Assembly: GCA_027489355.1 (NCBI GenBank)
Contig: JAIXZY010000052.1
Coordinates: 1 to 35,395, forward strand
Reading direction: 5' to 3'
DNA: 35,395 bases
Source: Paracoccaceae bacterium
Lineage (GTDB): Bacteria; Pseudomonadota; Alphaproteobacteria; Rhodobacterales; Rhodobacteraceae
Shown here: piece after piece, positions 8,812 through 16,565 of the stretch
Layout of the letters: each line of letters begins with the position of its first letter
Position numbering within the stretch: the first letter of the stretch is position 1
The notes under the pieces: generated by a model
The model's database searches: none
Seen by the model: the letters and a program-made list of their open reading frames with translations, nothing else
Told to the model about the DNA's origin: nothing
Position numbers and translations under genes: made by a program

Positions 8812-9809
8812 TCGCTTCGCGTCACCTTCTGCGACCGCAGGGGCGTTCCCACATCCGCGACCCGTCCCAACGCCACGCCCAGCATGAGGTGCTGCGCCAC
8901 GGGCAGAAGCGCGATCAGCGCCGCGAGCGGGTCGCGCCGCCCGACCGACAGGGTGACGCAGCCCGCGGCCGGCTGTTCGCCCGAAGCGTCCAGGACAACC
9001 GTCCGCGCCCCGGTCTCTGCCACCGCCTCGGCCAGCGCCCGGACCCGGTCGCCCGACGCATCGGCGCCGCGAAGGACTACCGCGCCAAGGTCCGGTCCCA
9101 GGATCTCCATCGGGCCGTGGCGCAGCTGGCCGCCTTCGATGGCAAAGGCGGGCAGCCGGGCCAGCTCGGCCAGGCCCAGGGCCAGGCTCTCGGCCAGGCC
9201 CCGCAGCTGGCGGCCAGAGGTCACGATGGCCGTCACGTCGCGCAGGTGATCCACCGCCGGGGCGACGTCCGGCACAGGGTCCGCCAGCGCGGCCAGCATG
9301 CCCTCTGTCCCGACCCCCAGCGCACCCAGGACCGCGGCGTGCAGCGCGATGCCGACATACAGGCTTCGCGTCGCGGCAAAGCCGGTTTCCACCCCGCCCG
9401 CCCCGACCAGGCTTGGCAGGCGCCGCGCCAGGGTCGAGCCTGTATCCATCGTCAGCCCGAAAGCATGCGGATCCGGTCGCGCTTCGGACAGCCAGCGCAC
9501 CACCTCGGCGCTTTCGCCCGACTGTGACACGATGATGACCGTGCTGCCCGCCGTGTCCAAGGGCTGGTCCAGCTGTTCCGACAGCGGGATCGCGACCGCC
9601 CGGATGCCTTGCGCGCGATAAATTGGCTCGACCGCCCGGTTCAGCCCGTGCGAGGCGCCCATCCCCAGCAGGACCAGCCGCCCGGTGTCCCGCAGAGACC
9701 GCGCCACGTCAGCCGCAAGGGGCTCTGCCCGGCGGAAGCTGTCGCGCGCGTCCGCGCCCTGGCGGGCCATTTCGCTCTGGATCGCCGCAAGCCCCGCTGA
9801 CCCTGTCAT
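8808..9809 (-). CDS. SIS-domain sugar isomerase/deglycase (FrlB/GlmS-isomerase-like)
   Basis: A 333-residue protein with two SIS domains and no glutaminase domain. Visible SIS features are LVLLGMGASHGLNRAV, the phosphosugar-binding serine loop VSQSGESAEVVRWLSEA, and in the second half FAIEGGQLRHGPMEIL, which matches the GlmS-type E-x-x-H-G-P motif. Proteins of this shape are FrlB-like fructosamine-6-phosphate deglycases or amino-sugar-phosphate deaminases. With a PfkB kinase next to it, the deglycase role (splitting a phosphorylated Amadori product into glucose-6-phosphate and an amine or amino acid) is the best inference. The start lies 13 nt after the upstream permease stop, and the 3' end overlaps the kinase gene. 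Confidence 0.82.
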   Translation of the reverse strand: MTGSAGLAAIQSEMARQGADARDSFRRAEPLAADVARSLRDTGRLVLLGMGASHGLNRAVEPIYRAQGIRAVAIPLSEQLDQPLDTAGSTVIIVSQSGESAEVVRWLSEARPDPHAFGLTMDTGSTLARRLPSLVGAGGVETGFAATRSLYVGIALHAAVLGALGVGTEGMLAALADPVPDVAPAVDHLRDVTAIVTSGRQLRGLAESLALGLAELARLPAFAIEGGQLRHGPMEILGPDLGAVVLRGADASGDRVRALAEAVAETGARTVVLDASGEQPAAGCVTLSVGRRDPLAALIALLPVAQHLMLGVALGRVADVGTPLRSQKVTRSE

Positions 9810-9822
9810 CGCCCTGCCCCCG

Positions 9823-10668
9823 TCATCCCTTCACACTCCCGGTGGTGAGGCCGGAAATCAAGGTGCGCTGCATCAGCAGTCCGAACAGCACCGGCGGCAG
9901 CGCGGCGATCACCCCCGCCGTGGCGATCAGCCCGTAGTCCGCGACCCGGCCCCCGGCCAGATCGGCGATGGCCACGGTGACCGTCTTCGCCCGCTGGTCC
10001 GAGGTGAAGAGGAGCGCGTAGAAAAACTCATCCCAGGCCAGGAGGTAAGCGAACAGCGCCGCCGTCCCGATCACCGGCGCGGCCAGGGGCAGGATCAGGA
10101 TGCGCAGGGTCTGGTCCAGCCGCGCCCCGTCGATGGCGGCGGCAAGCTCGATGTCCCGGGGGATCGGGTCGAAGCCCGATTTCAGCAGCCAGGCCGTGAA
10201 GGGCGCCAGGATCGTCAGGTAGACCACGGCCAGCCCGAACCGGGTGTTCAACAGGTCCAGCGCGGCAAGCCCCATGTAAAGCGGCACGGCCAGCGCCACC
10301 GGCGGCAGCATGTAGGTGCCGATCACCAGGCCCAGCGACCAGTTCACCGCCCGCGACCGCGACAGTGCCCAGCCCGTCGGCACCGACACGGCCAGCGCCG
10401 CGAGCGTGGCGATGGCAGCCACCAGCACGCTGTTCTTCAGCGCCGACATCAGCGCCGCGCCATGGGTGTTGGGCGTCAGGTCGGTCAGCACCCGATAGCG
10501 CGACCAGTCCGCCTGCGCGGGCCACCAGCGCAGCGGCTTCGAGATCAGGTCGGTCGTCGACGAGATGCTCATGATGAACAGCCAGGCGAAGGGCGCAAGG
10601 ATCAGCACGGCCAGCAGCAGCGCCGAGGCATAGAGGAAAACCGAAAAGCCGAGACTGCGCTGCTCCAT
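9823..10668 (-). CDS. Sugar ABC transporter permease, MalG/CUT1 type
   Basis: A 281-residue inner-membrane protein with six predicted helices, the first near residues 9-32. The MalG-type EAA loop is visible as ELAAAIDGARLDQTLRILILP followed by LAAP; it docks the ATPase. It forms a heterodimer with the permease encoded immediately upstream, whose stop overlaps this start as TGATG at 10666-10670. The substrate is unknown; an Amadori product or another small sugar conjugate is inferred from the operon. Confidence 0.92.
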   Translation of the reverse strand: MEQRSLGFSVFLYASALLLAVLILAPFAWLFIMSISSTTDLISKPLRWWPAQADWSRYRVLTDLTPNTHGAALMSALKNSVLVAAIATLAALAVSVPTGWALSRSRAVNWSLGLVIGTYMLPPVALAVPLYMGLAALDLLNTRFGLAVVYLTILAPFTAWLLKSGFDPIPRDIELAAAIDGARLDQTLRILILPLAAPVIGTAALFAYLLAWDEFFYALLFTSDQRAKTVTVAIADLAGGRVADYGLIATAGVIAALPPVLFGLLMQRTLISGLTTGSVKG

Positions 10669-11552
10669 CAGAATTTCCCCCCGGCGGCGCGGCGGATCAT
10701 CGCCACATAGGCCACTGCCAGCAGCGTAACTGCCAGAGTTATGATAAGCGCCAGCGAGGCTCCCGACCCGGCCCGCTGGAACGAGAATGCCTCCTGGTAG
10801 ACCAGGATCGACAGGGTGCGCGTGCTGTTGGCCGGCCCGCCGCGTGTCATCACCCAGATGATGTCAAAGACCTTGAAGGCCTCGATGGTGCGCAGGACCA
10901 TGGCGACCATCAGTGGTCCGGCGAGATAGGGCAGGATGACATAGCGGAACCGGGCGAAGGCGTTGGCCCCGTCGACGATGGCCGCCGCGCGGATCGCCTG
11001 CGGCACGGCATGCAGCGCCGCCAGCGAGATCAGCGCGACGAGGGGGAAGTTCTTCCACGCGTCCGCGACGATCAGCGCAGCCAGTGCGCTGCCCGGATCG
11101 CCCAGCCAGGAGCGGTACTCCTCCATCAGCCCCGATTGCAGCAGAAGCGCGTTCAGGGCGCCGTATTCCGGGTTGTAGATCAGCCGCCACAACAGCGCGT
11201 TGACCACGGTCGGCAGCGCCCATGGCAGGATCAGAAGCGCGCGCAGGATGTTGCGGCCCCGGAAGTCCTGGAACAGCAAAAGGGCGACCAGCACGCCCAG
11301 CACCATCTCCAGCAGGACCGAGACCACGGCGAAGACCGTGGTGATGCGGAAGGCGCGCCAGAAGGCGTCGCTGGCAAAGAGCCTGCGGTAGTTTTCCAGC
11401 CCGACATATTCGCCGCCGGTGCCGACCAGCCGCGCATCGGTGAAGGACAGGCGCAGCGTATCGACGAAGGGCCAGCCGATCACCGACAGCATGATGACCA
11501 GCAAGGGCAGCATCAGCAGCCAGGCCCGCAACGGTGTGAGCGTCCCGTTCAT
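10668..11552 (-). CDS. Sugar ABC transporter permease, MalF/CUT1 type
   Basis: A 294-residue inner-membrane protein with about six helices. Residues around ALHAVPQAIRAAAIVDGANAFARFRYVILPYL form the cytoplasmic EAA loop. ATG at 11552 is chosen over the upstream GTG at 11564 because AGGTGG lies five bases in front of it. It is the second gene of the operon, downstream of the binding-protein gene and translationally coupled to the second permease. Confidence 0.92.
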   Translation of the reverse strand: MNGTLTPLRAWLLMLPLLVIMLSVIGWPFVDTLRLSFTDARLVGTGGEYVGLENYRRLFASDAFWRAFRITTVFAVVSVLLEMVLGVLVALLLFQDFRGRNILRALLILPWALPTVVNALLWRLIYNPEYGALNALLLQSGLMEEYRSWLGDPGSALAALIVADAWKNFPLVALISLAALHAVPQAIRAAAIVDGANAFARFRYVILPYLAGPLMVAMVLRTIEAFKVFDIIWVMTRGGPANSTRTLSILVYQEAFSFQRAGSGASLALIITLAVTLLAVAYVAMIRRAAGGKF

Positions 11553-11580
11553 GCCACCTGCCACCGCGCGGGGAAAGGGT

Positions 11581-11611
11581 CCGGGCAGCGCAGGGGCGCG
11601 CCGCCGCCCGG
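11581..11611. other. Intercistronic hairpin between binding-protein and permease genes
   Basis: CCGGGC (11581-11586) pairs with GCCCGG (11606-11611), and three more pairs form after one mismatch. It sits in the 70-nt gap between the solute-binding protein stop and the first permease. Such hairpins often stabilise or partly terminate the transcript, so that the binding protein is made in excess over the permeases; that role is inferred here. Confidence 0.5.
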
Positions 11612-11622
11612 GGTATCCTCGG

Positions 11623-12855
11623 TCACAACCCGCCGCCCTCGGCCGCGGTCGCCAGCGCCTCGGCCGGAGTGGCTTGCCCCAGAAGCGCCGTCTGGATCGC
11701 CTGCTGCAGGCCGGCCGACATCTCCTGATAGCCCGGCGTGGTGGGGCGCGGATACATCGCCGCCAGTCCGACCTTCGCCGCCGCGATCAGCTCTTCCTGT
11801 CCCGCGGTCACCGCGGGATCTTCATACGAGCTGGCCCAGATCGGCAGGCTCAGCTTGGCATAGGCGTTCTGCGTCGGCTGCGAGGTCATGTGGACGATGT
11901 AGCTCCAGGCCTCGTCGGGGTGTTGGCTGGTCGTGGTGATGCCAAGCCCCATCGACCCGTTCACCGCCGAGACCGTGCTGACCCCGTCCACCCCCGGCGC
12001 GGCCACGACGCCGACCTTGCCGGCGACCTTGCTTTCGGCCGGGTTGTTCGCAAGGTTGTACATGTAGGTCCAGTTCAGCGCGAAGGCGGCCTCGCCGTTC
12101 TGGAAGACGCGGCGGACGTCCTCTTCGAGGTATTCCTTCGAATTCGGGTTGGTGACACCGGAATTGTAGGACTCCACCATGTATTCCAGCGCGGAAAGCC
12201 CGCCGTCGGCCTGGAAGGCGGGCTTGCCGTCGACCAGGAACGACCCGCCATAGGCGCTGACCAGGGTGGTATAGTCGCAGATCGCGGCCTCGGCCTGCGC
12301 CCAGCTCCAGACGATCGGATGCTCCAGAAGGCCCTTGTCCTTGATGGCCTTGGCCTGCTCGGTCAGCTCGGCCCAGGTCTTGGGCGGCTCGGCGATCCCG
12401 GCCTGGGCCAGGATGTCCTTGTTGTAGAACAGGTATTTGGTATCCAGGATCCACGGCATCCCGTAACGTTTTCCGCCGTACTCGACCGTGGTCCAGGCGC
12501 CTGGAAGGACCCCGGACTGCATCTCGGGTGTGATGCGGTCGGTCACGTCGACCAGCACGTTGTTCTCGGCATATTCCGCCGGCCAGATCACGTCGAAAAG
12601 CACGACGTCATAACCGGACCCCGATCCCTGTGACAGCACGGTCTTGTCGTGCAGGCCCTCATAGGGGACGAATTCCAGGTTCACCTTGATGTCCGGGTTC
12701 GCCGCAGTGAAGGCGTCGGTCATCGCGCGTACGTCGGCCTCGCTATAGGCCGCCTGCGCCATGAACAGCGCGTTCAGCGTGGTCTCGGCCAGCACCGGCT
12801 GCGCAAGCGCGGTTCCGGTCAGCAGGGAGGCGATCAGGATTCTCTTGCTCTTCAT
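11623..12855 (-). CDS. Periplasmic sugar-binding protein of ABC transporter (CUT1 family)
   Basis: A 410-residue family 1 extracellular solute-binding protein. The signal peptide is residues 1-23 (KSKR, a hydrophobic core, then PVLA before ETTLN). The mature part has the typical start (TLNALFMAQAAYSEADVRAMTDAFTAANPDIKVNL with an acidic hinge), the GYDVVLFDVIWPAEYAEN lobe, PWILDTKYLFYNKDIL, and a late domain with MGLGITTTSQHPDEAWSYI. ATG 12855 is chosen because it opens directly into a signal peptide; the upstream in-frame extension is basic and non-conserved in character. It leads the operon that also encodes two permeases, a SIS protein, a kinase and an ATPase. In gene content it corresponds to FrlO of Bacillus, but the ligand cannot be told from sequence. 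Confidence 0.92.
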   Translation of the reverse strand: MKSKRILIASLLTGTALAQPVLAETTLNALFMAQAAYSEADVRAMTDAFTAANPDIKVNLEFVPYEGLHDKTVLSQGSGSGYDVVLFDVIWPAEYAENNVLVDVTDRITPEMQSGVLPGAWTTVEYGGKRYGMPWILDTKYLFYNKDILAQAGIAEPPKTWAELTEQAKAIKDKGLLEHPIVWSWAQAEAAICDYTTLVSAYGGSFLVDGKPAFQADGGLSALEYMVESYNSGVTNPNSKEYLEEDVRRVFQNGEAAFALNWTYMYNLANNPAESKVAGKVGVVAAPGVDGVSTVSAVNGSMGLGITTTSQHPDEAWSYIVHMTSQPTQNAYAKLSLPIWASSYEDPAVTAGQEELIAAAKVGLAAMYPRPTTPGYQEMSAGLQQAIQTALLGQATPAEALATAAEGGGL

Positions 12856-13206
12856 CTCCAGCTTCCTTTCCAGGGATACAGGGCCGCCGCCGCCCCCATC
12901 CGCGACACCGGATGCAAAGCGCGTCCTGCGATGATACCAGCTTCGCCTGCCCTGCGAGAGCGGCATTGATCCATGTCAAGCAGTCGCGGGATTCCGCGTC
13001 GCGGCCACAGGAACCGCCCAGTGCCTGACTGCCACGCTTCGGCAACTTGTTGACGAAGGGCCGAAAAAAACATGGAGGCCGCCGCGCCAGGGGCTATAGT
13101 GCCGCCAGTCAAAGAACGGCGCCGGGCAGGCGGGCGGTCCGACTGCGGCAGGCACATCGGTGCAGGCTCTGGCCGGACCCCAAGGCGCGCAAGGCTGGAG
13201 GCAGCG
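12856..13206. other. 351-bp divergent intergenic region between the ABC operon and the YibQ-like gene
   Basis: No gene is visible here. The region holds an FNR-type palindrome (12966-12979) and, on the minus strand, a TATCAT -10-like box (12936-12931) with a poor -35, as expected for an activator-dependent promoter of the ABC operon. On the plus strand, TATAGT at 13095-13100 is a possible -10 for the YibQ-like gene without a convincing -35. An A-run lies at 13064-13070. A CTGGAG ribosome site at 13195-13200 precedes the GTG start at 13207. Confidence 0.5.
12966..12979. promoter_or_regulatory. FNR/FnrL-type binding site
   Basis: TTGATCCATGTCAA is a complete match to the FNR-family consensus TTGAY-N4-RTCAA. 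It is centred about 118 bp upstream of the binding-protein start. Relative to the TATCAT box on the minus strand, the centre would fall near -48 rather than the classical -41.5, so the spacing is not ideal. A Dnr-type nitric oxide sensor would recognise the same sequence. Confidence 0.5.
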
Positions 13207-15018
13207 GTGGTCGGACGGTTCATTCTTGGTATGGTTTCTGGCGGCCTTGTGGTCACTGGCGGTCTGGTCATCGGATCGGTGCTCTTTCCCACCCGTCCAG
13301 CCAATGACGATGCCGTCGCCCCCGTGGAAGACCCCATCGCTGCCCCGGCCGCAGCCGAGGCCGATGCCGGCGCCGCACCGGAGGCCGACGAAAGCGCCGA
13401 ACCGGTCGCCGAGGCCGTGATTGCAGAGCCCGAGCCCGAGGCGACGGTGACAGCATCCGAACCGGCCGAACCGGCCCCAGCCCCGCCGCTCGAGACCGTC
13501 GCCTCCAGTCCCGAACCCGCCGCCGTCCCCGAGCCGGAGGTCACAGCCGCCGCGACCGCACCCGCTGCGCCCGAACCTCCGGCGGCCGAGACCCCGGTCG
13601 AAGCCCCCGCCGTTGCCGAGGTGGCCAGCCCCGAGACTGTGGCCGAGCCGTCAAAGCCCGCTGCGACCGAGGCGGACGCGGCGGCCGAAGCGCCCGACGC
13701 GCTGCCCGAACCGGTCACGACGGAGGCCGCCGGCACGGCCGCCCCCGCCAGCGAACCGGCCACCGAACCGACGGTGGAGACCGCCTCTGATCCAGCCCCG
13801 GTCGCTGCCGAACCCGCCCCGTCCGTGGCAGTCGCCGAGGCCGAAGCTGAGCCTCTGCCCGAACCGGCACCCGCAACGGACGCCGTGACGACCGAAGACG
13901 CAGCGCCGGCACCCGCGCCGGTCGCAGAGAACAGCGAGGTTGCTCCTCCCGCCCCGGCGGAGGCAGCCCCAGCCGACACCATGATCGCCGAGGCAACTCC
14001 GGCCCCCGATCTGCCCGCGCCGGAAGTCCTGCCCGATCCGGCACTGCCCGAGGCCCCCGCCGAAGAGCGCGCCGTCGAAGTCCCCGCCCCTGAGGCGGAG
14101 GCCGCTCCCGTCCCGGCTCCGGCCACCGAGGACGCAGCGGTTGCAGAGGATGCCCCGGTCGACACGATGCCCGGCACCCGTCCGGCCGCGCTTCCCGGCA
14201 CGGACCAGCCCGAGACGGCCGCGAAAAGCTCCACTTTCACGCCCGCTCCCTCGCTGCCCCGGGCCGGGACCGCAGAGATCATCGAAGGGGACAAGGCCGC
14301 TGCCGAGGCTCCTGCCACCGATCCCGCCGCGGCGGCGCCTGATCCGCGCCCCATCGCGCGCTTTGCCGCAACCTTCGAGAACCCCGACGCCAAACCGGCC
14401 CTGGCCATCCTCTTGATCGACGACGGCAGCGCCACGCTGGACCGCGCCGCGCTTGCGTCACTGCCCTTCCCGGTCAGCTTCGCGCTTGACCCGCTGGACC
14501 CGGCCTCGGCCGCACATGCGGCGATCTATCGCGCGGCGGGCAAGGAGGTTGTCATGCTGGTCACCGGCATCGCCGAGGGGGCCATGCCGGCGGACGTGGA
14601 AGTGGCCTTCCAGTCGATGGAACAGGGCCTGCCGGAGGCCGTGGCGGTGATGGACCTGGCCGAGCCGAGTTTCCAGAACCGCCGCCCGCTGGCGGCGACC
14701 GTGGTGCCGATCCTGAAGGCGCAGGGCCGCGGGCTGCTGACCTGGGACGAAGGACTGAATGCCGCCGACCAGGTTGCCCGACGCGAGGACCTGGAAGCCG
14801 CGGTGATCTTCCGCGACCTCGGCAGCGCCGGGGGCGATGCTGCGGCCGTGCGGCGGCTCATGGACCGGGCGGTGTTCAAGGCCGGACAGGAGGGCCGCGC
14901 CGTCGTGGTCGGGACAGCCGATCCCGCGACGGTGGCGGCGCTGCTGGAATGGACCGTCGAAGGGAAGGCCGCGACAGTGGCCCTGGCCCCGGTGACCGGC
15001 GTGCTCAAGATCGACTGA
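13207..15018 (+). CDS. Divergent polysaccharide deacetylase (YibQ-like) with long Ala/Pro/Glu linker
   Basis: A 603-residue protein. A membrane anchor lies at about 5-27 (ILGMVSGGLVVTGGLVIG). Residues about 31-385 are low-complexity sequence rich in Ala, Pro, Glu, Val and Thr, similar to TonB-type periplasm-spanning linkers. The C-terminal domain starts at about 397 (LAILLIDDGSATLDRAALASLPF, then FALDPLDP, VMLVTGIAEG and GLLTWDEGLN), the pattern of the divergent polysaccharide deacetylase family that includes E. coli YibQ. It probably acts on or binds envelope glycan in the periplasm. GTG 13207 is chosen because GGAG lies six bases upstream and the signal anchor follows at once; upstream in-frame starts lack this. 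It is convergent with trpE. Confidence 0.85.
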   Translation: MVGRFILGMVSGGLVVTGGLVIGSVLFPTRPANDDAVAPVEDPIAAPAAAEADAGAAPEADESAEPVAEAVIAEPEPEATVTASEPAEPAPAPPLETVASSPEPAAVPEPEVTAAATAPAAPEPPAAETPVEAPAVAEVASPETVAEPSKPAATEADAAAEAPDALPEPVTTEAAGTAAPASEPATEPTVETASDPAPVAAEPAPSVAVAEAEAEPLPEPAPATDAVTTEDAAPAPAPVAENSEVAPPAPAEAAPADTMIAEATPAPDLPAPEVLPDPALPEAPAEERAVEVPAPEAEAAPVPAPATEDAAVAEDAPVDTMPGTRPAALPGTDQPETAAKSSTFTPAPSLPRAGTAEIIEGDKAAAEAPATDPAAAAPDPRPIARFAATFENPDAKPALAILLIDDGSATLDRAALASLPFPVSFALDPLDPASAAHAAIYRAAGKEVVMLVTGIAEGAMPADVEVAFQSMEQGLPEAVAVMDLAEPSFQNRRPLAATVVPILKAQGRGLLTWDEGLNAADQVARREDLEAAVIFRDLGSAGGDAAAVRRLMDRAVFKAGQEGRAVVVGTADPATVAALLEWTVEGKAATVALAPVTGVLKID

Positions 15019-15026
15019 GAGAGGGA

Positions 15027-15047
15027 CGATCCTTCTGCGAAGGATCG
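15027..15047. terminator. Bidirectional terminator between yibQ-like gene and trpE
   Basis: CGATCCTTC (15027-15035) and GAAGGATCG (15039-15047) form a perfect 9-bp stem with a 3-nt TGC loop. It lies eight bases past the stop of the YibQ-like gene and ten bases past the trpE stop on the other strand. There is no long T-tract, but its position between two convergent genes supports the call. Confidence 0.65.
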
Positions 15048-15056
15048 CCGCCTGCC

Positions 15057-16565
15057 TTAGCTGTTGCCCCGCCCTGCGAAGCGGCCCGCATCCTCGGCCG
15101 CGCGGCGCAGGGCGTTCGATTTGTTGACGGTTTCCTGATACTCCGCCTCGGGGTCGCTGTCGAAGACCACGCCGCCGCCCGCCTGGATGTAAAGCTGGCC
15201 GTCCTTCACGACCGCCGTCCGCAGCGCAATGCAGAAGTCCATCTCGCCATTGGCTGCAAAATAGCCCACCCCGCCGCCATAGACGCCGCGCTTTTCGGGT
15301 TCCAGCTCGTCGATGATCTCCATCGCGCGAACCTTTGGCGCACCCGACACCGTCCCGGCCGGCAGGCCCGCCAGCAGCGCCGACAGCGCGTCCTCGCCCG
15401 CTGCGATCTCGCCCACCACGTTCGACACGATGTGCATGACGTGGCTGTAGCGTTCGATGATGAAGGTTTCCGTAGGGCGCACCGTGCCGACCTTCGCCAC
15501 CCGGCCCACGTCGTTGCGGCCGAGGTCCAGAAGCATCAGGTGCTCGGCGCGCTCTTTCGGGTCGGCCAGCAGGTCCAGCTCCAGCGCCTTGTCCTCGTCG
15601 GGCGTGGCCCCCCGTTTGCGGGTTCCGGCGATCGGGCGGACGGTGACTTCGCCGTCGCGCAGGCGGACGAGGATCTCCGGGCTGGCGCCGACGACCTGGA
15701 ACCCGCCGAAGTTGAAGAAGAACATGAAGGGCGACGGGTTCGTGCGCCGCAGGCTGCGGTACAGGGCAAAGGGCGGCAGGTCGAAGCGTTGCGACCAGCG
15801 CTGGCTTGGGACCACCTGGAAGATGTCGCCCGCGCGGATGTAGTCCTTGGCCTTTTCGACGGCGGCCTTGTAGCCTTCGTGCGTGAAGTTCGAGGTGGCC
15901 TCGCCCACCGGAGAGGTCTCGCCCAGGTCACGGGCCGCCGAGGGCGCGCGGTCCAGATCGCGCAGTGCGTCCATCACCCGTTCCGCCGCCTGCGCATAGG
16001 CGGCGCGCGCCGAAAGGCCCGAGCCGACCCAAGCCGGGGCGACCACGGTAACCTCGCCCTTGACGCCATCCAGCACGGCCACGACCGAGGGACGGATCAG
16101 TTCGGCATCCGGCAGGCCCAGCGGATCGGGGTTCACGTCGGGCAGATGCTCGACCAGGCGGATCATGTCATAGCCGAGATAGCCAAAGAGTCCGGCAGAA
16201 ACGGCAGGCAGCCCCTCGGGCATCTCGATCCGGCATTCGGCCAGCAGGTCGCGCAGGGTCTGCAGCGGATGGCCCGGCAGGTCGATGAAGCTTTGCCGGT
16301 CGAAGCGCGCCTCGCGGTTGATGCGGCTTTTTTCGCCGTGGCACTGCCAGACGAGGTCAGGCTTCATCCCGACGATGGAATAGCGCCCCCGCACCTCGCC
16401 GCCGGTGACGGATTCCAGCATGAAGGTGTCGGCACGCGCGTCGCCGAGTTTCAGCATCAGGCTGACGGGGGTGTCGAGGTCGGCCGCCAGCCGTGCCCAG
16501 ACGATCTGGTTCTTTCCGGCGGTCCAGCCGGCCTCGAACTCGGCAAAACCTGGCGACAGCTGCAT
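15057..16565 (-). CDS. trpE: Anthranilate synthase component I
   Basis: A 502-residue chorismate-utilising enzyme that makes anthranilate from chorismate with ammonia supplied by TrpG. The feedback-inhibition motif appears as MLES near residue 50, in place of the usual LLES. The catalytic domain has IFQVVPSQRWSQRF, PSPFMFFFNFGGFQVVGASPEILVR, RPIAGTRKRG, DLGRNDVGRV, ERYSHVMHIVSNVVGE, PAGTVSGAPKVRAMEIIDELEP and YGGGVGYFAANGEMDFCIALRT. ATG 16565 overlaps the ppiD stop as TGATG, so translation is coupled. The glutaminase partner trpG lies 13.5 kb away on the other strand instead of next to trpE. Confidence 0.97.
   Translation of the reverse strand: MQLSPGFAEFEAGWTAGKNQIVWARLAADLDTPVSLMLKLGDARADTFMLESVTGGEVRGRYSIVGMKPDLVWQCHGEKSRINREARFDRQSFIDLPGHPLQTLRDLLAECRIEMPEGLPAVSAGLFGYLGYDMIRLVEHLPDVNPDPLGLPDAELIRPSVVAVLDGVKGEVTVVAPAWVGSGLSARAAYAQAAERVMDALRDLDRAPSAARDLGETSPVGEATSNFTHEGYKAAVEKAKDYIRAGDIFQVVPSQRWSQRFDLPPFALYRSLRRTNPSPFMFFFNFGGFQVVGASPEILVRLRDGEVTVRPIAGTRKRGATPDEDKALELDLLADPKERAEHLMLLDLGRNDVGRVAKVGTVRPTETFIIERYSHVMHIVSNVVGEIAAGEDALSALLAGLPAGTVSGAPKVRAMEIIDELEPEKRGVYGGGVGYFAANGEMDFCIALRTAVVKDGQLYIQAGGGVVFDSDPEAEYQETVNKSNALRRAAEDAGRFAGRGNS

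Noticed and set aside
12966-12979. TTGACA within the FNR-like site as a simple -35 box for the binding-protein gene
   Set aside because: No -10-like sequence lies 16-18 bp downstream on the minus strand; the palindrome explains the sequence better.
13050-13100. TTGACG (13050-13055) and TATAGT (13095-13100) as a promoter for the YibQ-like gene
   Set aside because: The spacing of 39 bp is far from 16-18 bp, so they cannot form one sigma-70 promoter.
13300-14370. Direct repeats of Pro/Ala/Glu codons as a CRISPR or minisatellite
   Set aside because: There is no fixed repeat unit or spacing; the region is a coding low-complexity linker.
12852-14435. 527-codon Ala/Ser/Gly-rich minus-strand frame
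   Set aside because: It mirrors the Ala/Pro/Glu repeat linker of the YibQ-like gene and has no independent start signal.
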